Shown here piece after piece: positions 27,563 through 37,368 of a stretch of DNA of 64,000 nucleotides. Location: positions 124,001-188,000 of the forward strand of contig NZ_JTLD01000033.1 in assembly GCF_000798815.1 (NCBI RefSeq). Reading direction: 5' to 3'. The translations under genes were made by a program, and so were the position numbers. The stretch is from Alistipes sp. ZOR0009. Lineage in GTDB: Bacteria; Bacteroidota; Bacteroidia; Bacteroidales; ZOR0009. Position 1 is the stretch's first letter. Each line of letters begins with the position of its first letter. The notes under the pieces are model-generated. The model had not been told where the DNA came from. It did no database searches and saw only the letters and a program-made list of their open reading frames with translations.

Positions 27563-30289
27563 CTATTGTGCTGCTTGGTTTAAATCTATTTTAGTAACAA
27601 AAGCTTCAACTAATCCTTCGGATATAAGCTTATCTTTTATTGAAATTGCTTGTTCAAAGTTATCAAAATTCCCGATGCTGAAAGTGGTGCTTCCATCTGC
27701 CAAATCGGATCGAATAATTTCTTTGTCGCCAAGATATCCTTCTGCAATCTTCTTTATGTTTGAAGGGAGTTCCTTGTTAAACGTGCCCAAAACAACTCGA
27801 AACATGAGCGAAGATGCTGTTGGAGAGGGTTGGTCTTTTATTGCAACCTTTCCTTCTTGCTGACGGGCTTTGGCTACCGATGTCGCTTTTTTATCGGCAA
27901 ATGCTACTACAAAGGCATCTTTAAAGCCGTTAATCTTAACCTCGGGTAGCGCATTTTGTGCCGCTTGATAGCTCCTGAAAATTCCCGCATATACCTTCTT
28001 TACGGCTCCTTGTCCGCTTGTTTCGTAGAACATGGGAGCGAATTTGAAGAGCGAATAATTTAAATCTTGCGAGAAAGATCCTAACTGTATCGCAAAAATG
28101 ATACCAGATGGTATTGTTTGGATACTTGGTATTTGAGCTTGTTTATTGTAGAGAGCTGTTGTCCCGATGCTGAATTCGCTGGGTAAACTTGCAGCGGAGA
28201 AGGTTATTGTTGGCAGGTGAACGTTGTCTCGTTTTATAGCACCAAAATCGTTTAACGGGGTATTTTGACTTGATGTTTCAGCAGCGTCAGCAATTTCGAG
28301 ATCTGGAGCAAGGGTGCTTTTGATAGAGTCCGCTAAGGCTTTTTCGCCCGCTATTTGGGCCAAAAAGATGTTGAGCCTATTTAAAGATGCAGCCTCCACT
28401 TGGTAGGCTTCCTGTAGCTTGAGGTAGTCTTTCGGGGTATCGCCTGTTTGATCCATGTTGTTTCGGATACCTTTGGCTGCAAGATTATTTTGTATCGCAG
28501 CTTGGATTAAGGTTGTGTCAGCGCTACTGTTTATTCCTTTTGTGGTGCTTGCAAGGCTAGCCATCACTTCGAAGTAGGCGTTGTAGAACCATCCCCATTT
28601 TAGGGTTGCATTGTTCATTAGTCGTGCAGACAGGGCCTGTAGCTCCTCCATTTTCTTCCCGGCTCCACTTTTTTCTTCGCCACTTGAGGCTTCGTATATC
28701 TGCTTGATATCGCTAATCTGTGTAGTGGTAGATGCGATGCTATCGATCATTGCAATTGCGGCACCCATTCTTAACGGGGATTGCTTCAACTTCTCCAGCT
28801 GTTCAGTGCTAAGGTATCCTGATAGCTTACTGTTTAGCGCAAACCATTCGTTAACTATGGGTTTGGCTTCAACCTCAATTTTTAATTTCCCCGAAATGAA
28901 GTCTTGCTCCATGCTCATTGCTTTTTCTGTCAGCTGCGAATGCATGGTGTTTAGTTCTGCAAGCTTCTTTTCGTTGAGGTATATGAGCTTCTCGATATCT
29001 TTTCGTGAAGAATCAGGAAGGTCTGACCAAACCGCCCGCAGCCGTTCTATTTTGTTTACGGTAGAATCTGCCAGCATATCGTTGTTTGCTAGCATATCTT
29101 TTATTTTGCGGTAGCTGGCTAGCTGCTCTACCCCTGTGGCTGGCTTTATATTTGTATTGACTTCTGTTGTCTCGCTTTGTGAGGTTTCTGTCTTTGGTGC
29201 TAGCTGTAAAGACTGCATCTCTAATGCCATGGGAGCCGTAATTTCTAGATGCAGCGGATTTCCGATCTCACCAATTTTGAAAACGGAAAGGCTATCTGCC
29301 GATTTAGTGCTGCGCGAAGAGGCAAAGCATGCGTACGATTTATCGGGATTGGGTACAAATAGAAAATCATCATAGGGGCTGTTGATGGGAAAACCTAAAT
29401 TTTCGGGGGCGCTCCATTCTTTTGACTCTTTATTGTAGGTTGCTTTGTAAATATCAAACCCTCCAACGCTGTATAGGCCTTTAGATGCAAAGTATAGGGT
29501 GGAATTGTCAGCGCACATGTAAGGGTAACTCTCGTCGAACGGTGAGTTTATCGAGCTAGGTAGCCGTTGAGGACGGCTCCATGTGTTGTCAGAAAGCTTT
29601 TCTATATAGTACAGATCTAAGCTGTTGGTTTCTCCCAGCCCATAGCTGGCGTAAACGGAAATGTCGCCAACTGCTCCTCCGTCTTTTTTCGAAAAAATTA
29701 GCGACTTATTTCCCTTTCGTTTATCTACGACGGTTTTTAGGTTATCTGGGATGGCGCCAAACCCAGCATCCTCAGCGTAGCTATCGTATGCCTTGTAGAA
29801 CTCGGACGAAGGGACTTCTGCCGTAGCGATGGGGGTTACTTTAGCTGCGTACTTTAGCATATTTTGTCCGTTAGAGGCAGCGCTGGCAGCCATTTCGATG
29901 GTTGTTTTGGAGATATCGGGAGAGCCTCCGTTCATCATAAAACGTTTGTAGTACTCCAACGATTCGTCAAATCGGTAAAGGTAGCGGCACACCTCTCCAA
30001 GGTAGTAGTATACCATAGAGGGAACTTCCTTGGTGGAACTTATTTTTAGGTACTTATATGCTTCATGTAAATTTTCGTTGGATAAAAAGTAGGCCACACC
30101 AACTCGGTAGTTGAAGGTGGGATCTTCTGGAAAGCGGTTGAGTAGCGTGCGGTATATCGGGATAGATTGCGCATACTTCCCTTTTGCAAAAAGGTCGTTA
30201 GCCTCGGACGACGAGCCGGTTTGTGCCTCCCCCCTAAATCCCAAAAAAAGAAGTAGCAGTAATGTTAGGTATTTCTGAAGATTATGCAT
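27563..30289 (-). CDS. Large secreted TPR / PD40 / double-SPOR protein
   Basis: This 908-residue protein has a signal peptide (to about residue 22, GEAQ). TPR-like helices span about 28-115. A WD40-like PD40 beta-propeller segment follows (about 190-345, with FDESYPYMCADNSTLYFAS and SPYDDFLFV). A long alpha-helical middle runs from about 390 to 660. Two C-terminal SPOR-like domains follow (about 735-815 and 825-900; FAIQLGSFSQ and FRVVLGTFNK). PD40/TPR proteins of this kind occur in Bacteroidota envelopes, and some (PorE, with OmpA) belong to the type IX secretion system. Here SPOR replaces OmpA. It is likely periplasmic and glycan-binding. The role is unknown. Confidence 0.75.
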   Translation of the reverse strand: MHNLQKYLTLLLLLFLGFRGEAQTGSSSEANDLFAKGKYAQSIPIYRTLLNRFPEDPTFNYRVGVAYFLSNENLHEAYKYLKISSTKEVPSMVYYYLGEVCRYLYRFDESLEYYKRFMMNGGSPDISKTTIEMAASAASNGQNMLKYAAKVTPIATAEVPSSEFYKAYDSYAEDAGFGAIPDNLKTVVDKRKGNKSLIFSKKDGGAVGDISVYASYGLGETNSLDLYYIEKLSDNTWSRPQRLPSSINSPFDESYPYMCADNSTLYFASKGLYSVGGFDIYKATYNKESKEWSAPENLGFPINSPYDDFLFVPNPDKSYACFASSRSTKSADSLSVFKIGEIGNPLHLEITAPMALEMQSLQLAPKTETSQSETTEVNTNIKPATGVEQLASYRKIKDMLANNDMLADSTVNKIERLRAVWSDLPDSSRKDIEKLIYLNEKKLAELNTMHSQLTEKAMSMEQDFISGKLKIEVEAKPIVNEWFALNSKLSGYLSTEQLEKLKQSPLRMGAAIAMIDSIASTTTQISDIKQIYEASSGEEKSGAGKKMEELQALSARLMNNATLKWGWFYNAYFEVMASLASTTKGINSSADTTLIQAAIQNNLAAKGIRNNMDQTGDTPKDYLKLQEAYQVEAASLNRLNIFLAQIAGEKALADSIKSTLAPDLEIADAAETSSQNTPLNDFGAIKRDNVHLPTITFSAASLPSEFSIGTTALYNKQAQIPSIQTIPSGIIFAIQLGSFSQDLNYSLFKFAPMFYETSGQGAVKKVYAGIFRSYQAAQNALPEVKINGFKDAFVVAFADKKATSVAKARQQEGKVAIKDQPSPTASSLMFRVVLGTFNKELPSNIKKIAEGYLGDKEIIRSDLADGSTTFSIGNFDNFEQAISIKDKLISEGLVEAFVTKIDLNQAAQ

Positions 30290-30419
30290 AGCCAGTTGAA
30301 ATTTACCTCGCTAAAATAGCTATTCGTAGGGGTTTAACAACCTAAAAATCATCAGCGATATTAAAAAAGCCCATATTTTATCAGATTTATTTCTTAGTTT
30401 TATTGTAAAATTATTGGAT

Positions 30420-30884
30420 ATGGCAGCACTACAAATAGGAGATGTAGCTCCTCATTTCGAGGGACGCGATCAGAACGGAGAAAAGATTAGCTTGAGTGAC
30501 TTCAAGGGGAAGCGTTTAATTCTGTACTTTTATCCCAAAGATAACACCCCTGGATGTACCGACGAAGCGTGCAGCCTGCGCAACGGATGGGAGCAACTCA
30601 AAGCTCAAGGTTTTGAGGTGGTTGGCGTAAGCGCCGATTCCGAGGAGTCGCATAAAAAATTCATAGCAAAGCATAGCCTTCCTTTTACGCTGGTTGCCGA
30701 TACCGACAAGGTAATTCTGGAGGCTTACAACGCTTGGGGTGAAAAGAGCATGTACGGTAAGAAGTACATGGGGGTTATCCGAAAAACTTACGTGATTGAC
30801 GGCAACGGGATCATCGAGCAAATTTTTGAAAAGGTAAAGGTGAAGAGTCACGATCAGCAGATTTTAGACGCGTACAAAAAATAA
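30420..30884 (+). CDS. bcp: Thioredoxin-dependent thiol peroxidase (BCP/PrxQ)
   Basis: It reduces hydroperoxides using thioredoxin. I place the start at ATG 30420 ([11 protein letters not shown]); the TTG six bases upstream is less likely. The peroxidatic Cys46 is in TPGCTDEAC and the resolving Cys51 is five residues on, the atypical 2-Cys arrangement. Length (154) is normal. The recA start is 11 bp downstream, so the two probably form an operon. Confidence 0.93.
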   Translation: MAALQIGDVAPHFEGRDQNGEKISLSDFKGKRLILYFYPKDNTPGCTDEACSLRNGWEQLKAQGFEVVGVSADSEESHKKFIAKHSLPFTLVADTDKVILEAYNAWGEKSMYGKKYMGVIRKTYVIDGNGIIEQIFEKVKVKSHDQQILDAYKK

Positions 30885-30895
30885 CATTCCATAAA

Positions 30896-31906
30896 ATGAC
30901 CGCTGTAAAACAAGAAATTAACAAGGACAAGCTAAAAGCACTTCAGGCGACCATTGATAAAATTGAGAAGGATTTTGGTAAGGGGGCTATCATGAAGATG
31001 GGCGATAAGCCTACTCAAGATGTTCCAGTTATCTCTTCTGGTTCTATTGGCTTGGATGTCGCTCTGGGTATCGGTGGATATCCTCGCGGACGTGTGATCG
31101 AAATATACGGGCCAGAGTCATCTGGTAAGACAACGCTTGCCATTCATGCTATTGCCGAGGCTCAAAAAGCAGGAGGTATTGCTGCCATTATTGATGCCGA
31201 GCATGCTTTCGACCGTTTTTATGCCGAGAAGCTGGGCGTTGATGTGGAAACGTTGCTAATCTCTCAACCCGACAATGGAGAGCAGGCCTTGGAAATAGCC
31301 GATCACCTAATCCGTTCTGGAGCAATTGATATTGTGGTAATCGACTCTGTTGCGGCACTTACCCCTAAAGCTGAAATTGAGGGGGACATGGGCGAAAATA
31401 AGGTTGGCTTACAGGCTCGTTTGATGTCTCAGGCGCTTCGTAAGCTAACGGCAACTATTAGCAAAACCAACACGACCTGTATTTTTATCAACCAGCTGCG
31501 CGAAAAGATTGGCGTTATGTTTGGTAACCCCGAAACAACTACAGGGGGTAATGCGCTTAAGTTCTATGCTTCCGTGCGTATTGATATCCGTAAGAGCACC
31601 CAAATCAAGGATGGTGAGGATGCTACGGGTACGCGCGCTAAGGTGAAGATTATTAAGAATAAGATGGCTCCACCTTTCCGTAAAGCCGAGTTCGACATCA
31701 TGTACGGCGAAGGTATTTCGAAGATTGGTGAAATTATCGACCTTGGTGTGGAGTATGAAATTGTGAAGAAAAGCGGCTCGTGGTTTAGCTACGGCGACAC
31801 TAAGTTGGGACAAGGACGCGATGCGGTTAAGCAGCTGCTAAGCGATAACCCCGAGTTGGCCGAAGAGCTCGAAGGAAAAATACGTGCAGCCCTTACTACG
31901 GTGTAG
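30896..31906 (+). CDS. recA: Recombinase A
   Basis: RecA catalyses strand exchange and triggers SOS autoproteolysis. The Walker A motif is GPESSGKTT (72-80). The DNA-binding loop L2 region reads [22 protein letters not shown] across residues about 197-218. The MAW and L1 regions are also intact. The 336-residue length is slightly short because the acidic C-terminal tail is brief. I see no LexA box upstream in the bcp leader. Confidence 0.97.
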   Translation: MTAVKQEINKDKLKALQATIDKIEKDFGKGAIMKMGDKPTQDVPVISSGSIGLDVALGIGGYPRGRVIEIYGPESSGKTTLAIHAIAEAQKAGGIAAIIDAEHAFDRFYAEKLGVDVETLLISQPDNGEQALEIADHLIRSGAIDIVVIDSVAALTPKAEIEGDMGENKVGLQARLMSQALRKLTATISKTNTTCIFINQLREKIGVMFGNPETTTGGNALKFYASVRIDIRKSTQIKDGEDATGTRAKVKIIKNKMAPPFRKAEFDIMYGEGISKIGEIIDLGVEYEIVKKSGSWFSYGDTKLGQGRDAVKQLLSDNPELAEELEGKIRAALTTV

Positions 31907-31924
31907 GGATAGCCTAAGCGATAA

Positions 31925-31956
31925 AAACAGGCCGTTGCTCATGCAGCGGCCTGTTT
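31925..31956 (+). terminator. Terminator of bcp-recA
   Basis: A 14-bp stem (31925-31938 / 31943-31956; one G-U) with loop TCAT follows the recA stop by 18 nt. The T run is interrupted (GTTTAGTTTT). Confidence 0.8.
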
Positions 31957-32006
31957 AGTTTTGCATCTATCAATATTTATTATCTAAAAGATAACCGCTA
32001 TTTTCT

Positions 32007-32014
32007 TACTTTTG
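32007..32014 (+). promoter_or_regulatory. Candidate -7 box of the ABC-F gene
   Basis: TACTTTTG matches the TAnnTTTG consensus 22 nt before the start codon. No TTG is at the expected distance, so this is only a half promoter. Confidence 0.4.
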
Positions 32015-32036
32015 CAGCCAATAAATTAGGCGAGAA

Positions 32037-33983
32037 ATGATATCTATCAATAATGTAACCGTTTCGTTTGGGGGAACCGACCTCTTTTCGGGCATATCCT
32101 TTATGATTAACAAGCGCGACCGTATTGGTCTTGTTGGTCGTAATGGTGCCGGTAAGTCTACCTTGCTAAAGGTAATTCTCGGCGAGCGCCAGCCCGATGG
32201 AGGGGTGATTGCTATACCCAGCGAGGTTACCATCGGATATCTACCTCAGCAGATGAAGGTGAACGATACCCGATCGGTGGTGGAGGAGACGCTAACGGCT
32301 TTTGAACACCTGAAGGCCTTAGAGCGAGAGCTCGAGGAGCTGACAACCCTCATTGCTTCGAGAGAGGATTATGAGAGTGATGAATACGCTAAGCTGTGCA
32401 GCCGGTTATCCGATGCCAACGAGCATTACCATATGCTTGGTGGAGGTAACCAGGAAGGCGAGGCAGAGCAGGCTCTTCTTGGTTTAGGTTTTAAGCGAGA
32501 GGAACTCGAGCGCCCTACATCGACTTTTAGCGGAGGATGGCGCATGCGCATAGAGCTAGCCAAGCTGCTGCTACGCCGCCCGTCGGTGCTGCTGCTTGAT
32601 GAGCCCACCAACCACCTCGATATTGAGTCTATCCAATGGTTGGAAGCCTACCTGAAGGATTATCCTGGCGCGCTGGTGTTAATTTCGCACGACCGTGTTT
32701 TTCTGGATAATGTGACCGACCGAACCATCGAAATATCGTTGGGTAAGGTGTACGACTATAAAACGTCTTACAGCCACTATGTGGAGCTGCGCAAGGAGCG
32801 CCGCGAGCAGCAGTTGGCGGCCTACACCAACCAGCAAAAGCAGATTGCCGACACAGAGGAGTTTATAGAGCGTTTCCGCTACAAGGCTACCAAAAGTAAC
32901 CAGGTGCAGAGCCGCATTAAGCAGCTCGAAAAGCTCGATATTATAGAGGTAGACGACGAGGATAACTCCCGTTTGAACATCAAATTTCCGCCAGCACCCC
33001 GATCGGGACAGGTGGTGGTGGAAACCAAGGAGCTAGGTAAGAGCTTCGGCGAGAAGCACGTTTTTAGCGGAGCCAATATTGTGGTGGAGCGCGGAGAAAA
33101 GGTGGCGCTCGTTGGCCGTAATGGCGAGGGTAAATCGACTTTGGCCAAGATTTTAATGGGCGAGCATCCCAAAACAAGGGGCGAATACGCGTTGGGGCAC
33201 AACGTAAAGATTGGCTATTTTGCCCAAAACGAAGCCGATGTGATGGACGGAAATATTACCGTCTACGATACCCTAGAGCACGTTGCTGTGGGAGATATTC
33301 GTACCCGTTTGCGCGATATTTTGGGAGCATTCCTATTTCGTGGCGAGGAGGCCGATAAGAAGGTAATGGTGCTTTCGGGAGGCGAACGGTCGCGATTGGC
33401 TATGGCTCGGCTAATGCTCGAGCCTCACAACCTGCTGATTCTCGACGAGCCCACCAACCACATGGACATGCGCTCGAAGGATATTCTAAAGCAGTCGTTA
33501 TTGGACTACGATGGCACGCTGCTGGTGGTATCGCACGACCGCGAATTCCTCGATGGGCTGGTGAGCAAGGTGTACGAGTTTCGCGATGGGGTGGTAAAAG
33601 AGCACCTCGGGGGCATTCAGGAGTTTCTCTCCAAGCGTAAGATGGAGCGCCTGCAGGAGCTGGAGCGCAAGGCAACGCCGCTGCAGTCGGGCAAGAACGA
33701 CGGTGGCGTATCAGATGGTAAGCAGTCGTACCTCGAAAAGAAGGAGCTCGACCGCCAAATTCGCAAGGCCGAAAACCTTGTTGCTAGCATCGAAAAGCAG
33801 GTGGAGGAGCTGGAGGAGGCGGTTGCCCGCATGGACGAGATGTTCAGCAACCCATCCGACCATAATATAGACCCTTCCGATCCGGAACTATTTAAGAAGT
33901 ATAATGCCCTTAAGAAATCCATAGAGGAAAAAATGTACGAGTGGGAGATAGCCCACGAGGAGCTGGAGGGGCTAAAAGGATAG
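32037..33983 (+). CDS. ABC-F family ATPase (ribosome-associated type)
   Basis: ABC-F proteins have two ATPase modules and no membrane domain; characterised members act on the ribosome in translation or antibiotic protection. Walker A motifs are GRNGAGKS (34-41) and GRNGEGKS. Signatures are FSGGWRMR and LSGGERSR. The Walker B lines LLLDEPTNHLD and LILDEPTNHMD are intact. A charged linker between modules (about 235-310) and a C-terminal coiled coil (about 560-645) resemble Uup/YdiF-type members. The subfamily cannot be fixed by eye. Confidence 0.9.
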   Translation: MISINNVTVSFGGTDLFSGISFMINKRDRIGLVGRNGAGKSTLLKVILGERQPDGGVIAIPSEVTIGYLPQQMKVNDTRSVVEETLTAFEHLKALERELEELTTLIASREDYESDEYAKLCSRLSDANEHYHMLGGGNQEGEAEQALLGLGFKREELERPTSTFSGGWRMRIELAKLLLRRPSVLLLDEPTNHLDIESIQWLEAYLKDYPGALVLISHDRVFLDNVTDRTIEISLGKVYDYKTSYSHYVELRKERREQQLAAYTNQQKQIADTEEFIERFRYKATKSNQVQSRIKQLEKLDIIEVDDEDNSRLNIKFPPAPRSGQVVVETKELGKSFGEKHVFSGANIVVERGEKVALVGRNGEGKSTLAKILMGEHPKTRGEYALGHNVKIGYFAQNEADVMDGNITVYDTLEHVAVGDIRTRLRDILGAFLFRGEEADKKVMVLSGGERSRLAMARLMLEPHNLLILDEPTNHMDMRSKDILKQSLLDYDGTLLVVSHDREFLDGLVSKVYEFRDGVVKEHLGGIQEFLSKRKMERLQELERKATPLQSGKNDGGVSDGKQSYLEKKELDRQIRKAENLVASIEKQVEELEEAVARMDEMFSNPSDHNIDPSDPELFKKYNALKKSIEEKMYEWEIAHEELEGLKG

Positions 33984-33987
33984 CATT

Positions 33988-34015
33988 GGGGCGAAGTAAC
34001 TTTCGCCCTTTTTTT
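33988..34015 (+). terminator. Terminator of the ABC-F gene
   Basis: GGGCGAA (33989-33995) pairs with TTCGCCC (34002-34008), followed by seven T. Confidence 0.85.
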
Positions 34016-34139
34016 ATTCTGCTGCCTAAAGGCAACGGAAAGAGCCGTTTTCTTTAAGCTGTAAAAATGGAGAGTTGCCTCCAGCTTACCAACCAGCCTC
34101 CCCTTAAGTCGCAAGGCGTCCGTAAGCCTAATGGTAGCG

Positions 34140-34345
34140 CCGATAAGCGGTGCATTACGTCTATAAGCGCACTTGAAACCTTGCTGCACGGTGGATGTAT
34201 CCTGCAAGAGTAGTTGAAATCTTGCTGCACGGTTGATATATTCTGCAAGAGTAGTTGAAACTTTGCTGCACGGCGGAGATATTCTATAAGGGTAGCTGAA
34301 ACTTTGCTGCACGGCAAAAGTAGCCTACAAGAGTAGCTGAAGCGT
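34140..34345. repeat. 41-nt degenerate tandem repeat array
   Basis: The core TTGCTGCACGG recurs at 34181, 34222, 34263 and 34304, exactly 41 nt apart. Each is preceded by (A)GTAG(T/C)TGAAA and followed by a variable part ending in CTATAAG or CTGCAAG. Degraded half-units flank both ends (ATAAGCGCACTTGAAACC near 34164; AGTAGCTGAAGCGTC near 34331). Outside the array, the gap 34016-34413 holds nothing recognisable. Long open frames across it on the minus strand are a by-product of the repeats. Confidence 0.85.
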
Positions 34346-34413
34346 CAAGGATAGGTAGCAAGCGTAACAAAACGGCACCATTTTGCAACCTTCGCTACGG
34401 CTATCCGTAAAAC

Positions 34414-34444
34414 TTAATCGGATGAAATAGTATTAACCGATTAA
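34414..34444. promoter_or_regulatory. Inverted repeat upstream of the small HTH gene
   Basis: TTAATCGG (34414-34421) and CCGATTAA (34437-34444) form a perfect 8-bp dyad with a 15-nt spacer, ending 11 nt before the HTH start codon. An autoregulatory operator is a reasonable guess. Confidence 0.45.
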
Positions 34445-34455
34445 AATCTAACTTT

Positions 34456-34821
34456 ATGCTAAAGTTAAACGTAGCCCGTGCGCTAAAGCTTAAGGGGATT
34501 GACGATGTTACCAGCTACCTTAAAAAGCTAGGTTACCAACGCACAAAGGCCTACAACATATCCAACGGCAGGCATCGAATGGTGGAGCTGGCCGACATGG
34601 AGCATCTTTGCCTGCATCTCCGCTGTACGCCCAACGACCTACTGGAGTGGACGCCCACCAAGCCTACCGACGATATGGCCGAACATCCGCTGCAGGCCAT
34701 CCGCCGAAAGGATAGCGCGGTGGCCCTGGTGGAGCTCGTGCAGAGCCTGCCTGTGGAGGATATGGCAGAGGTGGAGCGCTTCATCCTAGAGCGGCACAAG
34801 GGGCAACAGCCATCAACGTAA
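34456..34821 (+). CDS. Small XRE-like helix-turn-helix protein
   Basis: The 121-residue protein begins with a Cro/C1-like helix-turn-helix (about 5-65; VTSYLKKLGYQRTKAYNISNG and LEHLCLHL-like helices, ending CTPNDLLEW). The phage-repressor-type segment is common in Bacteroidota single-domain regulators. A Pro-rich linker leads to a short C-terminal helical region. There is no toxin or partner gene next to it. The inverted repeat upstream suggests autoregulation. Confidence 0.7.
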   Translation: MLKLNVARALKLKGIDDVTSYLKKLGYQRTKAYNISNGRHRMVELADMEHLCLHLRCTPNDLLEWTPTKPTDDMAEHPLQAIRRKDSAVALVELVQSLPVEDMAEVERFILERHKGQQPST

Positions 34822-34846
34822 AAGCCCGACAGCATGGCCGGGCTTT
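34820..34846. terminator. Terminator between the HTH gene and the convergent lipoprotein gene
   Basis: AAAGCCCG (34821-34828) pairs with CGGGCTTT (34839-34846). The T run is short on both strands. Confidence 0.6.
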
Positions 34847-34868
34847 GGGTATGCGGTGCGGGCGTTGG

Positions 34869-35480
34869 CTATTTCAGCGTAATGAAGTTGTAGTAGTCTT
34901 TTACGCCAACATCAAATCTTCCTTTGCTTAGAACCACCCGCGAGCCATTACCTCTATCTCCAGCTAGCTCAAAGTAGCCAGATATGATCATTTGGCTATA
35001 TTTTTTGTCGATTAGCACCTTCTGGACACGGTTGAAGGTCAACTTTCCGGTGGTGATATGGAGCGGCTGCGTTGCGCCATCATCATAAACGGTAACAGCA
35101 ACAGCGGGGTCGGACAACGAGATGGATTTTCCGTTGAGTGACTCTATCTCCTCAATAGCCTTAAGCGTAAGCGCGGTAGTTTTGATCGCGAGCACGGTTG
35201 TTTTCCCATTTTTATCGAAGTAGTTCTCGCCGATGTAGCCCTCAAAACGGAATTCGGTGCTGGTGCTCGATGCGTATATGGTTACTGGCTTCGAGACTTG
35301 CTCGTTGGTAAATGCCTCTTCGTTTAGGTAGGCTCCAAAGGTGTTGTAGCCCCACTCGGTGTAGGCGGGCAGGCGGGCGTCGTCGGGATCGGGAATAAAG
35401 ATGGATTTTCGGAGATCGGACTCCCTGCTGCAACCAGCTACTGCAAAAAGGGCTACTATAAGGTAGGCTATGTTTTTCAT
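34869..35480 (-). CDS. Lipoprotein of unknown function
   Basis: The 203-residue protein has a clear lipobox (AVAGC, Cys17). The mature part is beta-rich. The segment YTEWGYNTFGAYLNEEAF near 40-57 (GyNTFGA...) is a recurring opening of Bacteroidota surface or periplasmic lipoproteins of unknown role. It lies 4 bp after a beta-barrel protein gene, so the two are likely co-transcribed and may work together at the outer membrane. Confidence 0.7.
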   Translation of the reverse strand: MKNIAYLIVALFAVAGCSRESDLRKSIFIPDPDDARLPAYTEWGYNTFGAYLNEEAFTNEQVSKPVTIYASSTSTEFRFEGYIGENYFDKNGKTTVLAIKTTALTLKAIEEIESLNGKSISLSDPAVAVTVYDDGATQPLHITTGKLTFNRVQKVLIDKKYSQMIISGYFELAGDRGNGSRVVLSKGRFDVGVKDYYNFITLK

Positions 35481-35484
35481 TTTC

Positions 35485-36267
35485 TTAGTTTATGGGATAG
35501 GAGATGAATAGCTGCACGCCGATACCAGCCTTGCTGGTTACGATCGACGAGGTGTTGTTGCTGAGGATGTAGGCAGGAAGCAGCACCTCGAAGTTGGCGT
35601 TGAGGCTGTGCTCCTTGCCGAGCTTAAATCCGATACTGGGATTAAACGTGGAGAGGAACGACGCTGGAGCGCCAAGCGAATTGGCTACCAGATGCTCGTA
35701 GGGGCGCATGGTTGGGCTTACCAGATCGACTTTGGTGCGGTGTCCTACCTTGAAGCTGAGATCGAACCCCATTTTTACAAATAGCCGAAAAAAGCGGGGG
35801 CGCATGGTGTACATTCTCATCTCTAAGGGAATCCCTAGATAGTCGGCCGACTGCTTCACGTTTCTGGCTTGGGCGTATTCGGTGAGTGTCCCGTTTTGGT
35901 TGTAAAGAATGTAAAATTTGGAGGTGTTGCTACTTAGATTCCAAAAATCGTCGCGCTCAATAGTACTTTCGAAGTGGGTGTAGCGAACTCCCGAAAGTAG
36001 GGTCAGATAGCCATCGCTCGATAGGTATTCGCCTTTAATACCGGTATAGAAGCGGTTAAGGGAGGTTTCTATTTCGTCGTGTGCGGTGCTTTCCCATAGC
36101 GAGATGGAGTTGGTGGCTCTAATAGAGGCGCTCTCCCTAAATTCCGAGACGTAGGTGGATGTTCCACTTTCGATCCCAATCCGTAGTTTGCCAATTTCCT
36201 GCGCTTTGGCTTGTGTAAGCAAAAGGGTGGCACCAAGTATACATAAAACGTTGTTGAGGTATCTCAT
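35485..36267 (-). CDS. Outer-membrane beta-barrel protein
   Basis: The 260-residue protein has a signal peptide (cleavage after QAKA, residue 22) and alternating beta strands throughout. It ends with QLFISYPIN, an aromatic-containing final strand as expected for barrel assembly. It resembles the general PorT-like/OMP_b-brl families but carries no diagnostic motif I recognise. It is the first gene of a two-gene operon with the following lipoprotein. Confidence 0.65.
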   Translation of the reverse strand: MRYLNNVLCILGATLLLTQAKAQEIGKLRIGIESGTSTYVSEFRESASIRATNSISLWESTAHDEIETSLNRFYTGIKGEYLSSDGYLTLLSGVRYTHFESTIERDDFWNLSSNTSKFYILYNQNGTLTEYAQARNVKQSADYLGIPLEMRMYTMRPRFFRLFVKMGFDLSFKVGHRTKVDLVSPTMRPYEHLVANSLGAPASFLSTFNPSIGFKLGKEHSLNANFEVLLPAYILSNNTSSIVTSKAGIGVQLFISYPIN

Positions 36268-36413
36268 GCGGGAGCTTTTTCAGGTTGGTTTTTGCGAAGA
36301 TAGCCGTTTTCGATCCGCATCGATTCTAAATTTTATATATTTTGAACGAATGGTAGAGGATTGTCTAGCTTTTTACCTTTTATGTTGTTTATCTCCTCAT
36401 AAAAAATGATGCC

Positions 36414-36869
36414 ATGAAATGGATTACGATACTGCTAATGCTGCTTGTTGTAGGTGGTGTTGCGGCGCAGCAGAAGGATGTCAAATCGAAAAAAAGAGGA
36501 AAAATGGAGCTACGTAAGCTAACACCCGAGGAGGAATACGTGATACTTAAGAAGGGAACTGAGCGCCCTTTTGTGGGAAAGTACGATAAGTTTTTTGATA
36601 AAGGAACCTACGTGTGCCGGCAATGTGGCGCTCCGCTCTACCATTCGGATAGCAAGTTTAATTCGGGTTGCGGCTGGCCTGCCTTCGACGATGAGATTAA
36701 GGGGGCAGTAAAGCGCACCACCGATGCCGATGGGCGTCGCACAGAGATAACTTGTGCCCGGTGTGGAGGGCATTTGGGGCATGTTTTCGTAGGCGAAGGT
36801 TTTACAAAGACAAACACGCGCCACTGCGTTAACTCCATCTCGCTGGAGTTTATTCCCGATAAAAAGTAG
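36414..36869 (+). CDS. msrB: Peptide-methionine (R)-S-oxide reductase, exported
   Basis: MsrB repairs the R form of oxidised methionine. Four zinc cysteines are present (Cys68, Cys71, Cys114, Cys117), and the catalytic Cys138 is in [12 protein letters not shown]. The GHVF and GWPAFD motifs are intact. A signal peptide (1-18, ending VAAQ) places this copy in the envelope. No msrA is fused or adjacent. Confidence 0.93.
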   Translation: MKWITILLMLLVVGGVAAQQKDVKSKKRGKMELRKLTPEEEYVILKKGTERPFVGKYDKFFDKGTYVCRQCGAPLYHSDSKFNSGCGWPAFDDEIKGAVKRTTDADGRRTEITCARCGGHLGHVFVGEGFTKTNTRHCVNSISLEFIPDKK

Positions 36870-36891
36870 CCTTCGAGGCAATATGCACAGA

Positions 36892-36930
36892 AAAGCGAGG
36901 AGCCCCATTTAAATGGGAGCTCCTCGCTTT
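36892..36930. terminator. Bidirectional terminator
   Basis: A 19-bp stem with one bulged base (36892-36910 / 36911-36930) separates msrB from the convergent Dabb gene. Confidence 0.8.
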
Positions 36931-36946
36931 ATATTATACCAAGATG

Positions 36947-37255
36947 TTAACCTTTTGCATAGTCCACGCAGATGCGCGCTTCGGTAATTTGCTTTATAAA
37001 CTCAACCACCTTTAGGTGCTCGGGGTGCACGGCGTAGGCTTCCAGATCGCGAAGCGTGGTGAACTCGCTTTCTAATATCAGATCCCAGTTTCCTTCGGGA
37101 GTGCCAGGGGCGTTTATCCCTACGTGGATGTAACGGATCTCATCAATCACCTCTCTTAAACCTTCGAGCCGTTCTTTTGCTTCGAGCGCATTTTGAAGCT
37201 TACTTCTTCCGTTTACCTCACTCTTTAGTTTCCAGCAAACAACGTGTTTTACCAT
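36947..37255 (-). CDS. Dabb family protein
   Basis: The 102-residue protein is a dimeric alpha/beta-barrel (Dabb, stress-responsive A/B barrel). It shows the starting strand KHVVCWKLK, the central IHVGINA and the terminal HPEHLKVVEFIK typical of the family. Cytoplasmic, single-domain. Biochemical role unknown. Confidence 0.85.
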   Translation of the reverse strand: MVKHVVCWKLKSEVNGRSKLQNALEAKERLEGLREVIDEIRYIHVGINAPGTPEGNWDLILESEFTTLRDLEAYAVHPEHLKVVEFIKQITEARICVDYAKG

Positions 37256-37368
37256 ATAGCTTATTTTGCGGCAAATATATTAACTATGGCGTAAGTTTAA
37301 AGTAGGTAGAACTGTTTAAATCGGTGTGGTAGCATCTGTTTTACGCAAAGCGCTTGTGGCTGCATTGG

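Noticed and set aside
30414-30419. TTG start for bcp
   Set aside because: The ATG at 30420 gives the usual N-terminus of the family; two extra residues have no support.
33617-34312. Minus-strand frame of about 230 codons through the 41-nt array and the end of the ABC-F gene
   Set aside because: Half of it is antisense to a clear gene and the rest is repeat-derived.
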